Source: Salvelinus alpinus
Taxonomy: Eukaryota > Chordata > Actinopteri > Salmoniformes > Salmonidae
Reading direction: 5' to 3'
Length of the DNA: 64,000 bases
Assembly: GCF_045679555.1 (NCBI RefSeq)
Contig: NC_092115.1
Span: 37,735,728 to 37,799,727, forward strand
This document shows positions 22,059-34,323 of the stretch, in pieces. Within the stretch, counting starts at the first letter, position 1. Every line of letters starts with the position of its first letter. The notes under the pieces were generated by a model. The model was not told where the DNA came from, did no database searches, and saw only the letters and a program-made list of their open reading frames with translations. The position numbers and the translations under genes were made by a program.

Positions 22059-23993
22059 CAGTACCAGTCAAAAGTTTGGACACACCTACTCATTCAAAGA
22101 TTTTTCTTAATTTTTTACTATTTTCTACATTGTAGAGTAATAGTGAAGACATCAAAACTGAAAAATCATATGGAATCATTTAGTAACCAAAAAAGTGTTA
22201 AACAAATCAAAATATATTTTATATTTGAGATTCTTCAAAGCCTCCCTTTGCCTTGATGACAGCTTTGCACACTGCTGGCATTCACGCAACCAGCTTCATG
22301 AGCTAGTCACCTGGAATGCATTTCAATTAACAAACGACCTTGTTAATTTGTGGAATTTCTTTCCTTCTTAATGCGTTTGAGCCAATCAGTTGTGTTGTGA
22401 CAAGGTAGGGGTGGTATACAGAAGATAGACCTATTTGGTAAAAGACCAAGTCCATATTATGGCAAGAACAGGTCAAATAAGCAAAGAGAAACGACAGTCC
22501 ATCACTACTTTAAGACATAAGGTCAGTCAATCCGGAAAATTTCAAGAACTTTGAAAGTTGCAAAAACCATCAAGCGCTATGATGAAACTGGCTCTCATGA
22601 GGACCGCCAAAGGAAAGGAAGACCCAGAGTTACCTCTGCTGCAGAGGATAAGCTCATGAGAGTTAACTGCACCTCAGATTGCAGCCCAAATAAATGCTTC
22701 ACAGAGTTCAAGTAACAGACACATCTCAACATCAACTGTTCAGAGGAGACTGCATGAATCAGGCCTTCATGGTTGAATTGCTGCAAAGAATCCACTACTA
22801 AAGGACACCAATAAGAAGAAGAGACTTGCTTTGGTCAAGAAACATGAGCAATGGACATTATAACGGTGGAAATCTGTCCTTTGGTCTGATGAGTAAAATG
22901 TTTCGATTTTTGGTTCCAACTGCCGTGTCTTTGTGAGACGCAGAGTAGTTGAATGGATGATGTCCGCCTGTGTGGTTCCCACCGTGAAGCATGGAGGAGT
23001 GAGGTTTCTTTGCTGGTGACACTGTCTGTGATTTATTTAGAATTCAAGGCACACTTATTAACCAGCATGGCTACTACAGCATTCTACAGTGATATGTGTC
23101 ACGTTCCTGACCTTATTTCCTTTGTTTTGTCTTTATTTAGTTGGTCAGGACGTGAGCTGGGTGGGTAAAGTCTATGTTCTATGTTTCTAGGTTAGGTTTG
23201 TGTTATTGGCCTGATATGGTTCTCAATCAGAGGCAGGTGTTTTACATTGTCTCTGATTGGGAACCATATTTAGGTTGCCTGTTTTCACTGTTGGTTTGTG
23301 GGTGATTGTTCCTGTTCGTGCGTTCATGTGTTCTATGTTCACTAGTTCAGGACTGTAGCTTCATTGGTTTTCGTCTGTTTATTGTTTTTGTTCGTATTGA
23401 AAAAGTATTCCAATAAATATGGAAACGTACCACGCTGTGCTTTGGTCCTCCTCTCTTTCCACCGACGAAAGTCATTACAATATGCCATCCCATCTGGTTT
23501 GCACTTAGTCCCACTATCATTTACTTTTCAACAGAACAATGACCCAACACACCTCCAGGCTGTGTAAGGGCTATTTGACCAAGAAGTAGAGTGATGGAGT
23601 GCTGCATCAGATGACCTGGCCTCCACAGTCACCCGACCTTAACCCAATTGAGATGGTTTGGGATGAGTTGGACCGCAGAGTGAAGAAAAAGCAGCCAGCA
23701 AGTGCTCAGCATATGTGGGAACTCCTTCAAGACTGTTGGAAAAACATTCCAGGTGAAGCTGGTTGAGAGAATGCCAAGAGTGTGCAAAGCTGTCATCAAG
23801 GCAATGGGTGGCTACTTTGAAGAATATCAAATATCAAATATATTTTCATTTGTTTAACCCTTTTTTGGTTACTACATGATTCTGTGTTATTTCATAGTTG
23901 TGATGTCTTCACTATTATTCTACAATGTAGAAAACAGTGCAAATAAAGAAAACACATTGAATGAGTAGGTGTGCCAAAATTTGATTGGTACTG
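22059..23993 (+). mobile_element. Tc1-like element carrying a solo LTR
   Basis: The ends CAGTACCAGTCAAAAGTTTG and (reverse complement) CAGTACCAATCAAATTTTGG are inverted and flanked by TA. Transposase traces on the + strand start at an ATG near 22458 (MARTGQISKEKRQSITTLRH) and continue past HESGLHG to a DNDPTH-like region near 23536, with many stops. The solo LTR at 23097-23479 sits in the transposase region. The element lies in what was an intron of the zinc-finger gene. Confidence 0.92.
23097..23479 (+). mobile_element. solo LTR, ATATG target duplication
   Basis: Starts TGTCACGTTCCTGACC and ends CATTACA, bounded by ATATG at 23092-23096 and 23480-23484. It is a diverged relative of the LTRs at 54426-54883 and 56201-56658: all share TGTCACGTTCCTGACC, the GATTCTCAATCAGAGGCAG-type core and AATAAA near the 3' end. 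Recombination between two LTRs would leave this state. Confidence 0.9.
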
Positions 23994-24075
23994 TACATAA
24001 AATAACAAAAGTTTTATGCTCAACCAAACATCTTGAGGATTATGTTACTTGATAGAGGACCAGTCTGGCTCTAAC

Positions 24076-24274
24076 CTCGATGGTGATAGGCCTCAGCTCT
24101 ATCCTCACACTTAATCCCATCAGTCATGATAGAGGAAGCTGATATCTCCTCTTCAACTGGCTCAGTTTTCACCTTTACCATCGGACAACTCTGGACTTTT
24201 TACATTGGCAACAGGCGATCAGGATAGCTGTCTTCTTTTAAATCTTTATAACCCGTGTCCTCAAACTTTGTCAT
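24076..24274 (-). pseudogene. zinc-finger gene, upstream linker exon, decayed
   Basis: Reading from the ATG at 24274 gives MTKFEDTGYKDLKED, a TAA after DRLLPM, then MVKVKTEPVEEEIS and SSIMTDGIKCEDR. Acidic linker exons with KTEPVEEE wording are typical in front of fish C2H2 arrays. It ends at a GTTAGA donor. The in-frame stop and the frame mismatch with the exon at 21894 fit a pseudogene. Confidence 0.65.
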
Positions 24275-24299
24275 GTTGTTGGTAAAGCTTCTTAGGGCT

Positions 24300-24649
24300 G
24301 TTGCATTTACAAAACAAAACTCGTTTCAAAGAAACTTAACATTCAAGGGAGGCTGAGCTTCTCCAGTGATGATGCAAGCAGTCCTTGCAAAAGCTGTGGC
24401 CAGACCTTAAATTTGATCTCCAAATCCAAGCCCTCATTTACTGTAAATAGCTAAATATTTGATGGAGAGCCTTATAGTTGTTTTCCAACTTTCACCTCCT
24501 TTGACAAACAACCAGAGAACCTTTTAATGAGGTGCCATCAACACACCTGCTGCTCAGGGCCACAATTTCCTGTTTGTTTATATTATCAAGAGGAAATTAC
24601 CTAATTAGTATTTTATTACAGTTTTTATGGTAGTTTGCATAAAGGATTT
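24300..24649. other. no gene recognised
   Basis: May hold further 5' sequence of the dead zinc-finger gene; nothing firm is visible. Confidence 0.3.
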
Positions 24650-26576
24650 TGGTAACACTTTATTTTAAGGGTCCATAATAAACCATTTATAAGGCATTTA
24701 CAAACTGTCTACTCACCATTTATTAATCATTACTCCCATATTTGTAAATGTTAGTAAACTATCTATTTACACGTGTGTGTATATATATATTTAAATAATC
24801 ATCCTGTGTTGAGTGCTTATTCTTTTACCGGGTACTACAGGATTGTATACCAATGGCATGCCCATCTTTTTGTGGGAAATTACACTGGTCCCTCATACAT
24901 TTATAAATATACAGTGCCTTAGGAAAGTATTCAGACCTCTTGTCTTTTTCCACATTTGGTTACATTACATCTTTATTCTAAAATTGATTCTTTTTTTCAT
25001 CCTCAGAAATCTACACCCAATACCCCATAATGACAAAGCAAAAACTGTTTTTTTAGACATTTCTGCACATTTATTAAAAATAAAAAAACAACTTATGTAC
25101 ATAAGTATTCAGACCCTTTGCTATGAGACTCAAAACTGAGCTCAGGTGCATCCTGTTTCCATTGATCATCCTTGATTGGAGTCCACCTGTGGTAAATTCA
25201 ATTGATTGGACATGATTTGGAAAGGCACACACCTGTCTATATAAGGTCCCAGTTGACAGTGCATGTCAGAGCACAAACTAAGCCATGAGCTCAATTGTCC
25301 GTAGAGCTCCGAGACAGCATTGTGTCGAGGCACAGATCTGGGGAAGGGTACCAAAACATTTCTGCAGCATTGAAGGTCCCCAAGAACACAATGGTCTCCA
25401 TCATTCTTAAATAGAAATAGTTTGGAACCACCAAGACTCTTCCTAGAGCTAGCCGCCCGGCCAAACTGAGCAATCGGGGGAGAAGGACCTTGTTCAGGGA
25501 GGTGACCAAGAACCCAATGGTCACTCTGACAGAGCTCTAGAGTTCCTCTGTGGAGATGGCAGAACCTTCTCTGCAGCACTCAACCAATCAGGCCTTTATG
25601 GTAGAGTGGCCCGAAGGAAGCCATTCCTCAGTAAAAGGCACATGACAGCACACTTGGAGTTTGCCAAAAGGCACCTAAAGACTCTCAGACCATGAGAAAC
25701 AACATTCTCTGGTCTGATAAAACCAAGATTGAACTCTTTGGCCTGAATGTCAAGCGTCATGTCTGGAAGAAACCTAGCACCATCCCTACGGTGAAGCATG
25801 GTGGTGGCAGAATCATGCTGTGGGGTTATTTTTCAGTGGCAGGGATTGGGAAGCAAAGATTAACAGAGATCCTTGATGAAACCTGCTCCAGAGCACTCAG
25901 GTCCTCAGACTGGGTCGAAGGTTCACCTTCCAACAGGACAATGACCCTAAGCACACAGCCAAGACAACGCAAGAGTGGCTTCGGGACAAGTCTCTGAATG
26001 TCCTAGCCAGAGCCCGGACTTGAACCCGATCAAACATTTCTGGAGACCTGAAAATAGCTGTGCAACAACGTTCCCCATCCAACCTGACAGAGCTTGAGAG
26101 GATCTGCAGAGAAGAATGGGAGAAACTCCCCAAATACAGGTGTGCCAAACTTGTAGCTAAACCAACACTAGAAGACTTGAGGCTGTAATTGCTGCCAAAG
26201 GTGCTTCAACAAAGTACTGAGTAAAGGGTCTGAATACTTATATAAATGTAATATTTCAGTTTTAAGTTTTTATATATTAGCAAAAATGTCTAAACCTGTT
26301 TTTGCTTTGTCATTATGGGGTATTGTGTAGAGGATGCTTTAAAAAAAAAAAAAGGGAAAAAAAGCTATTTTAGAATAAGGCTAATGCAAAAATAATGTGG
26401 AAAGTCAAGGAGTCTGAATAGTTTCTGAAGGCACTGTAAATAGCACTCACTTTAGATGAGTGACTGCAACAATACTAATGATTAGTAAATGATTTATTCA
26501 TGAAAGTAATGATTGATAAATGGTAAACACACAATTTATAAATGCCTTATTACAGACCCCTAAAATAGTGTTGGTT
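24650..26576. mobile_element. DNA element with GGTAACACTTTATTTTA ends, split by Tc1
   Basis: The left part (24650-24912) and right part (26437-26576) are inverted relatives. Left reads GGTAACACTTTATTTTAAGG and then ATAAGGCATTTA. Right, reverse complemented, reads ACCAACACTATTTTAGGGG and then ATAAGGCATTTATAA. This terminus is common in fish. No coding sequence is present. The Tc1-like insertion at 24913-26436 is younger. Confidence 0.75.
24913..26436 (+). mobile_element. Tc1-like transposon, decayed
   Basis: The ends CAGTGCCTTAGGAAAGTATTC and the inverse of GTTTCTGAAGGCACTG are flanked by TA. Transposase pieces on the + strand include IWGRVPKHF-like sequence near 25340, then [14 protein letters not shown] with the first catalytic Asp near 25710 and [16 protein letters not shown] near 25790. 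The frame after about 25920 is shifted. Internal stops make it inactive. Confidence 0.9.
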
Positions 26577-26809
26577 TAGTAAAAAATGTGTCTGGATTTT
26601 CATACTAAAATGCTGGAAAAATATACTGCAATTCTATACAATTCAGTATGACTTCTGTGAATCTTAATGTGAGATTTGGAAATTAGTGTACTTTAGTATC
26701 ACTCCTAACCATGCATACAAATGAAGAGTGGATGTTTCTATACTTTTTATTTGATTGCGTAGAAAAATCACATTGAAATTCCATAGAAGACAATTCCCAG
26801 CACAATTTC

Positions 26810-29800
26810 TCACTCCAGAATGTCACTAAAGAGCTTCCTCTTCTTCGATTCGCCCGTCTGCACTTCCTGCCACTGGGCCCTCCTCTTCACAAAGTGGGTC
26901 AGTGCAAATTTGGCCCAAACGTGACGAGAAAACTGGCCTGATCTAAGCTGTGTCTCACAAGGCACTGAGAGAGAAAAAGAGAGAAAGAGCACAAATAACA
27001 TTAAAAACAAAACACATGGTCTAAAACAGCGTTTCCCAAACTCGGTCCTGGGAACCCCAATTGGTACACACTTTTTTTTTGCTCTAGCACTACACAGTTG
27101 ATTCAAATAATCAAAGCTTGAAGACAAATTATTTTAGGGCAAAAACCAAAACATGTACCCCTTGGGGTCCCCAGGACCGAGTTTGGGAAACGTTGGTCTA
27201 TGTGATCCAACCTAAGACAGAATTTGATTATATGCTTGCCACAACCCACAACACAATGAAATCAACACTAACCAGTAAACTAGTGAGTAGCTACTAGCAG
27301 ACCCATTCTTGGGTGACAACTTCAGCAACACGAACACATTTGTGTAGATTTTACCTAATTCCTTAGCGATGCTTTGTCTCTGGGGGACAGTGGCGCTGTT
27401 CCAGACTGCCTCCAACACACGGCTGCCATACCTGGAGCAGGCCATCTGGACATACTGGCCCTGGGAATCAAGTAAGGACATGGCAGGGAGAGGAAACAGG
27501 GGATTAGGAGATATGGGGACTGCTGTGAGAATGTGATCAACAAAACAGTCAGCTTTGGACCATGACAATGAGAGGAAGTACTCCGTTTAGGTTATCATCT
27601 CTCCAGCAAGTACTACCTCCAGTCTCCTCAGGATCTTTCCCCTCCCCTTATCGCTGGAAGATGTCACCAGGAGCTGCAGAACGTGGCTGCCTGATTGGTC
27701 GGTTCCCAGGGTCAGGTGGTCAGCGGGGGTCAGAGAGCGTAGGCTGTTCAGGAGCAGGGAGCGGTCTTTGAACTTGGCCAGTGACTGGACCAGACGCGAG
27801 CCATGGTAACAGATAGAGGATAGGGGGCGCTAGGGAGGGAAGAGGGAATACAAAAGACGACAGTGTTGGTCTTTTTATGGATAGACACACAATATGCTTG
27901 GTGTCAATAAGCCTTGGTGTCAGATCCAAAGTCGGGTGGGTGGGTGCATTCAGAACATCAGGTTCATTTGGGGACTTTGAGAGCAATACCTCTGTTTGTG
28001 TGTTGCCCTCTGCTGCCTCTGAGCTGTAGTACACCTCGTGTGTGAGCAGGGACAGGAAAAGAGGCAGGCAGGCGGTGTGTCGAGAGGCAGGTTCAGCACA
28101 GTGAAAAGCATTAAGGAGGCGTTGCATCATCTCTCCCTGTTTCTCCTCCCGCTCTGCACAGCTGTCTGTCAGCTGGACGATCACACCCATGTGACCTGCT
28201 GCCAAGATGGCCTCCAAACCCTCGACTAGCTCATCAAACACCTTCAGGAACTGTGAAGGAGAGAGGGAGGAAGGAAGAGACAAATAGTGGAGGTAGAGTT
28301 ACCACTGTCATTGTAAACTTTTGTTCTGTTTTATCATGCACCCTGATAAATACAGATTACATTCATCAGTATCTACCATCTTATGGATTTCAGGACTAAC
28401 AGTATGGTATCTGTATGAATGACACTTAAGTAACCATGATGCATACATATAACTTAATCACAGCAATAACTATAGGGGGTATACATACCACTTTGTAATT
28501 GGTGGAGGCTGCTGTCAGTCTCTGTATGGGGAAGTTGGCGATTGGATGGATGGCCAGGGTTACCAGCTGACCCTGGAGGTGGTTCTTATAGAGGTCCCGG
28601 AGCAAGGCCTTGTGGGATAACTGGAGGACTATTTCAATTAGCCGACTAGAGGCCTGGTCCTTCAGAAAGACCAAGAGAGGACTAAGAGAAAGAGGCAAAA
28701 AGAGAGACAAAGACAAGATATCCAAAAGTATAAAAAGTAGGGCCGGGACGATACCAGTACAGCGATACTCGTTAGTATTGTGGCAAGGAAACCAAATACT
28801 AAGTGGATTTAACTTCTTCAGGAAAACAGCCCTAATGTTTTAAACAAACATCATTATGATGTCATCCAGTCACATTTATTTATTTTCCCCAGCTACAGCA
28901 AACAATATTTTACATACAGCAGGTTTTTAAACAAACAAAGAGACTACTTTGTGTTTTCATTTTTGGCATGGAAATATATTGCAATACTGGTATCGTCCGG
29001 GCCTTAATAAAAAAAGGGCAAAGATACATTGACTCAAATGTCTAGAGGAAATCTCACTGACCTGACTCCAGGAGCAGAGCTGAGTGATGTCAGGTACTCC
29101 ACGATACCTTTGGTGAGCAGCTTGCAGAGCTTGGGTCGGTTTCTGTGACTCACCGTCAACATGGTCTGGAACACTGTACTAGCCACTGCATCAGTCACAC
29201 ACACTGATGGGAGAGATGGAAGAGGAGAGAGAGGTCATGTAACGCCATTGTGACTTGCTTGCAAGAAACATCTCCAATAGTATGTACTGCGAAGATCTAC
29301 TATGAAGATGTACTGCGAAGTGCAATGAGGGGTTTCAATGTACTGTAGCTTGATGACAGAAGACTTACCATTGACATTATCCATCAAGGAGGTAGACAGG
29401 GTTTTTAGTTCCCACCAAAATGATGTGGGCGCCTCAAAGTAGGTCAGCTGAGTGGTGACAATCCTGTCCTTTACACCTGGAACAAAATACACAGACAAGA
29501 TAAGTTATTGTGTGTATGAGTCTGTTTGGATAATTGTGTGCGTGTGTGTGTGTGTGTACCTGGGCGTGCTGTGTCGGTGCGGGCTGGACCAAGGCAGCCT
29601 GCCAGTACATGTATGAGCGTGCGGGTCACGTGGGAGCCGTGTGTGTGTCTGATGAACTCTGCACAGTGCTCCATCACCACGTGACACAGGGACAGAACCT
29701 GGGCCTCTAGTATCCCACAATCCTCCCCTTCCGTCTTTGAATCTCCTTCTGTGGTAGCTGTCTTTTCCTCCTCTGATGAGCTCTTTTCTAAGAGACGATA

Positions 29801-30562
29801 TAAAGGAGATTTATTTCATGTCATTCTATTATATCTTGACATTTCAGGTGCTAGGAATTGTTTTCAGACTGGTTACAATCAGACTCACCTCTCCATCTGG
29901 GCATCTGTCTGAGGGCGCTCTCCAAGACATGACCCCCACATTTGTCACATGACACTGTCTTAAAATCGGAACCCGATTCTCCGCCAAGCTCAGCCAGCAC
30001 CTCCCCCACCTGGACGGTGCTAGCCAATGGGAGCAGACGCTGGAGGGTGACACTTCCTGTCACATCCATGGCAACCAGGGCAGCCTGCCCTTTGACCTCC
30101 GTCAGCACGTTCTCCACAAAGAGAACTATAGGGGAGGAAGAAATTAAGATGTGAAGCTATGTTGTAAAGGTCACAGCATTGTATACTCATGCAAACATTT
30201 ATGCACATAATTGACACAATCTCCTTCCCTGTGCAAGGGCTCTCACCTCTCTCCTCGTCCTCTGTGAAGCCTTCGCTGAGTCTTTCTCCCACTCTGCGGA
30301 AGTATCCCACACTCAAGGCATCTAGACGCTTCTTGGCACCTCCTCCTTCACCTCCTCCTCTTCCACCCGCTCCTCCTCTCTTTCCCTCTCCATCTTCTCC
30401 TCGTTCACCTGCTTCTCTTCCTCTATTTCTGCCTTCATCTTCTCCTCTTTTACCCGCTCCTCCTCTTCCACCCACTTCTCTCATTCTCTCTCTATCTTCA
30501 GGATACTTCCTCTTCATTCCTGCCTCTCTCCACTGGTTGTTTTCCTCCATCTTCGCCAGCAT
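26810..30562 (-). CDS. nop9: nop9: nucleolar pumilio-like ribosome biogenesis factor, complete, ten exons
   Basis: Nop9 is a nucleolar protein built of pumilio-like repeats that binds pre-rRNA and is needed for 18S maturation and small-subunit assembly. Exons by sequence reading: 30562-30247, 30125-29889, 29787-29560, 29476-29369, 29203-29062, 28681-28489, 28250-27990, 27829-27617, 27460-27355, 26964-26810. All introns are GT-AG. The phases agree throughout, and the exons sum to 1959 bases, 652 codons plus TGA, close to the human length of about 636. Exon 1 has a low-complexity Gly/Glu/Arg tract and then LDALSVGYFRRVGERLSEGF. Later landmarks are VTGSVTLQRLLPLA, CDKCGGHVLESALRQMP, HTHGSHVTRTLIHVLAG, HPIANFPIQRL, DQSGSHVLQLLV, and ACSRYGSRVLEAVW, each a pumilio-type repeat core. 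The C-terminus KKRKLFSDILE resembles the basic end of vertebrate Nop9. A second ATG at 30550 could also serve. Two MITEs lie in introns. Confidence 0.95.
27027..27195. mobile_element. MITE in the last nop9 intron
   Basis: CAGCGTTTCCCAAACTCGGTC and its inverse at the right end (GACCGAGTTTGGGAAACGTTG) make inverted ends of about 30 bp. The flanks GTCTAAAA and GTCTATGT match at 5 of 8, suggesting an old 8-bp hAT target duplication. It lies between the last two nop9 coding exons, well clear of splice sites. Confidence 0.88.
28740..29003. mobile_element. MITE in a nop9 intron
   Basis: GGGCCGGGACGATACCAGTA at the left and TACTGGTATCGTCCGGGCC at the right are inverted. The interior is AT-rich and non-coding. 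It lies in the intron between the exons at 29203-29062 and 28681-28489, 58 bases from each side. Confidence 0.85.
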
Positions 30563-30760
30563 TTTAAAGTAAGGACACCAACGCAACTTGATTACTTGGG
30601 TACTGGTGTCTTCTATCTGGAAAAAACAGTGTGCATGTTGTTGAATAAGATGAAAAGTAGATGCTTACCCCCTGGTCACTCTTAAACTAACGTAAACTCA
30701 CCCCATTCCGTACAAATGTGTGCAACCGCAACATTCAAACGAGGCTACAAAGAAAACTAA
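30563..30760 (-). promoter_or_regulatory. nop9 5' region with probable non-coding first exon
   Basis: On the - strand an acceptor-like GTTTTTTCCAG ends at 30617 and a donor-like GGGTAAGCAT begins near 30669; a second donor-like GGTGAGTTTA lies near 30697. Exon 1 of the coding part would then start at 30616 and an untranslated exon would lie upstream. The frame is open for 18 codons above the ATG at 30562. No TATA box stands out. Confidence 0.45.
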
Positions 30761-32148
30761 TGGGACTGTAGCGACTGTGTTGACTTCAAAATCGGGGGTG
30801 TGAACTAGGTTTCTATTCAAGCTTTGATCGACATGGTAATGGATCTATAGTATTGGAGAAAAGTTGAAAAAACGGACCCTCCATTACATCGTGACGTGTC
30901 GTAATGTACAGCACGCATAAAGCAACTATTTCTGTCTTACAATCTCTCTCCACCAGGTGTAGCACTTCTCTCATCGTTTAAAAACAAGAAATGGACAGTG
31001 ACGGGGGTAAGGGGGGGATACCTAGTCATTTTTTGCGGCATCATTGCATGCGATCATCATTCTCAAAGCTGCTGTTTACTTCTAAGATCACTTTAGCCCC
31101 GCCCTAAAAACCTGATTCAAATTCGACACAAACCTTCAAATAGGTATAATGACACATTATATAAACTCTTTATAGTGTTTTATTTACATTTTAGAGGCGA
31201 TAAGGTGATAAGTTGGACAGATTGAGTGAAAAAAAAAATCTCTCCTCCTCACTATCACGCATTAGTTTCGCTTCCCCACCCGCCATTTTTAAAAAGACCA
31301 GACGGGGCTCATTGCCTGCTTGAATTATGCAGAAACGGGCAGCGTTTAGGTCATGTAATTGATAATGTTGGAAAGGGGAGAAATTGTGCTTTACAATGGT
31401 ATTGACATTACAGTTGATCTGGAAGTATTACGTTTTTGGGGCGCTAAAATAAGAGCAATTGTACGGACCAAGGCGATGTACGAGTTTACGTTAATACGGA
31501 CCAGCCATGAATATGAGACAAAATATTTGTCAGTTGAAAGTACACTTTTGATTATTAAGAACAACCTACATTTAAGGAGCTGTCAATACATTAACACTCG
31601 GGATCTTCTTCGGTTTAGCTAGCTAGCTAACAACAAGAATAAACTGTTTTGGTTTAGCTGACGTTAGCTCGCTAACAAGAATAACCCATGGAATAAATAG
31701 CTAACAAGCTAGATCACTGCGACCGTTCTCTTCCAGTTCAAATCGTTTGTATCTTTGACTGTCTCATAACTTATAAACTAGCTATGTGAATGGACTCAAA
31801 AACAAGACACATAATAACATAAAAAAAGTTAGAAAATGTAACACCAAGCTAGCTAATAGAACAACTCACATGTGAAACGATGGTCTGTTGTTGGCGCGTG
31901 AAGATGACGTCAATTTCCAAAGGTCAATTTCGTGCATATTTTTCATCAACCAGCAGGGGGCTCTTGGCTTTGCTTCATTATCCACAGGGCAACGGAACGA
32001 ATCATGAATTGTGGTTGCTGGTTGACATACAGTAGGACTGACTGTATGAATGGGCTCTTTAATTGATTAAATAAAAATATCATTGTCACAGTGTCTAATT
32101 TCTCCAGATATTCCAGAGTCCAGATATTTCATCACATTACAGTAAAAC
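30761..32148. other. nop9 upstream region; candidate divergent first exon
   Basis: A weak candidate on the + strand is ATGGACAGTGACGGG followed by GGTAAGG (30991-31006), a short coding start next to a strong donor, about 430 bases from the nop9 start. A GCCATTTTTAAAA sequence (YY1-like core GCCATTTT) is at about 31283. No downstream exon was recognised. A 87-codon open frame at 31359-31622 has no known motif. Confidence 0.3.
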
Positions 32149-32593
32149 CAGTGGTGAAAAGGACTCAAGTAAAAGTACTTTAAGTACTAAAGTAGTTTTT
32201 TGAGTATCTGTACTTTACTATTTATATTTTTGACAAATTGTACTTTTACTCCGCTACATTCCTAAAGAAAAGAATGTTCTTTTTACTCCATACTTTTTCC
32301 CTGACACTTGTTACTTTTTGAATGCTTAGCAGGACAGTCAAATTGTCCAATTCACACACTTATCAAGAAAACATCCCTGGTCATCCTTACTGCCTCTGAT
32401 CTGGCGGACTCACTAAACACAAATGCTTCATTTGTAAATTATGTCTGTGTTGGAGTGTGCCCCTGGCTATCCGTAAATTTAAAAAACAAATTGTGCTTTC
32501 TGGTTTGCTTAATATAGGGAATTTTAAGTTATTCATATTTTTACTTTTGATTCTTACGTATATTTTAGCACTTACATTTACTTTTGATACTTA

Positions 32594-34090
32594 CGCTACC
32601 GGTCAAAAGTTTTAGAACACCTACTCATTCAAGGGTTTTTCTTTATTTTTACTATTATCTACATAAATAATAGTGAAGACATCAAACTATTAAATAACAC
32701 ATATGGAATCATGTAGTAACCAAAAAACTCAAACAAATCAAAATATATTTTGCATTTGAGATTCTTCAAATAGCCACTCTTTGCTTTGATGACAGCTTGG
32801 CACACTCTTGGCATTCTCTCAACCAGCTTCACCTGGAAATATTTTCCAACAGTCTTGAAGGAGTTCTCACATACAGTATGCTGAGCACTTGTTGGCTGCT
32901 TTTCCTTCACTGCAGTTTGACTCATCCCAAACCATCTCAATTGAGTTGAGGCTGGGGAATTGCGGAGGCCAGGTCATCTGATGCAGCACTCCATCACTCT
33001 CCTTCTGGGTAAAATAGCCCTTACACAGCCTGGAGGTGTGTTGGGTCATAGTTCTGTTGAAAAACAAATGATAGTCCCATTAATCCCAAACCAGATGGGA
33101 TGGCGTATCGCTGCAAACTGCTGTGGTAGCCATGCTGTGTGCCTTGAATTCTAAATAAATCACAGACAGTGTCACCAGCAAATCACCCCCACACCATAAC
33201 CTCTCCTCCTCCATGCTTTACGGTGGGAAATACACATGCAGAGATCATCCGTTCACCCACACCGCGTCTCACAAAGACATGGCGGTTGGAACCAAAAATC
33301 TCCAATTTGGACTCCAGACCAAAGGACAAATTTCCATCGGTCTAATGTCCAGCAATTCGACGATGAAGACCTGATTAACACAGTCTCCTCTGAACAGTGG
33401 ATGTTGAGATGTGTCTGTTACTTGAACTCTGTGAAGAATTTATGCTGGAAACTCTAATGAACTTATCGTCTGCAGCAGAGGTAACTCTGGGTCTTCCTTT
33501 CCTGAGGCAGTCCTCATGAGAGCCAGTTTCATCATAGCGCTTGATGGTTTTTGCGACTGCACTTGAAGAAACTTTCAAAGTTCTTGAAATTTTCCATGTT
33601 GACTGACCTTCATGTCTTAAAGTAGTGATGGACTGTCGTTTTTCTTTGCTTATTTGACCTGTTCTTGCTATAATATGGACATGGTCTTTTACCAAATAGG
33701 GCTATATTCTGTATACCACCCCTACCTTGTCACAACACAACTGATTAGCTCAAACACATTAAGAAGGAAAGAAATTCCACAAATTAACTTTTAACAAGGC
33801 ACACCTGTTAATTGAAATGCATTCCAGGTGACTAGCTCATGAAGTTGGTTGAGAGCATGCCAACAGTGTGCTAAGCTGTCATCAAGGCAAAGGGTGGCTA
33901 CTTTGAAGAATCTCAAATATAAAATTATTATTTTGATTTGTTTAACACTTTTTTGGTTACTGCAGGATTCCATATGTGTTATTTCATAGTTTTTGATGTT
34001 TCATCATTATTCTACAATGTAGAAAATAGTTTTAAAAATAAAGAAAAATCCTTGAATGAGTAGGTGTTCTAAAACTTTTGACCGGTAGTG
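32594..34090 (-). mobile_element. Tc1-like transposon, decayed, nested in hAT element
   Basis: CGCTACCGGTCAAAAGTTTT and the inverse of AAAACTTTTGACCGGTAGTG are inverted ends flanked by TA at 32592-32593 and 34091-34092. The transposase is on the - strand. Confidence 0.92.
33375..33695 (-). pseudogene. Tc1 transposase N-terminal fragment
   Basis: Reads [39 protein letters not shown] and [18 protein letters not shown]: the bipartite helix-turn-helix DNA-binding part and the GRPR linker of Tc1 transposases. The catalytic half further along the - strand (33350-32760) is broken by stops and frameshifts. Confidence 0.85.
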
Positions 34091-34106
34091 TATGTATATT
34101 TCAAAC

Positions 34107-34285
34107 AAAATGCTTTTTTAAACTTTTACTCAAGTCATTTACTGGGTGACTTTCACTTTTACTTGAGTTGTTTTCTAAGAAGTCATCTTTTTCTCAAAAT
34201 GCTTTTTAAAACTTTTACTCAAGTCATTTACTGGGTGACTTTCACTTTTACTTGAGTTGTTTTCTATGAAGTCATCTTTTTCTTT
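34107..34285. repeat. tandem duplication of about 89 bp
   Basis: CTTTTACTCAAGTCATTTAC through GTTTTCTAAGAAGTCATC occurs twice (near 34122 and 34211) with one or two differences, inside the right part of the hAT-type element. Confidence 0.85.
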
Positions 34286-34323
34286 TACTCAAGTATGAAA
34301 ATTGGGTACTTTTCCCACCACTG

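Larger units (their letters stand above)
32149..34323. mobile_element. hAT-type element interrupted by Tc1
   Basis: CAGTGGTGAAAAGGACTCAAG and the inverse of GGGTACTTTTCCCACCACTG are the ends. The flanks AGTAAAAC and TGTAAAGC match at 6 of 8, fitting an hAT 8-bp duplication. The interior is built from ACTTTTACTCAAGT-like subrepeats with no coding capacity. A Tc1-like element inserted at 32594-34090. Confidence 0.85.

Noticed and set aside
30189-30572. Pro/Ser-rich + strand frame
   Set aside because: Antisense of nop9 exon 1 with its purine-rich low-complexity tract.
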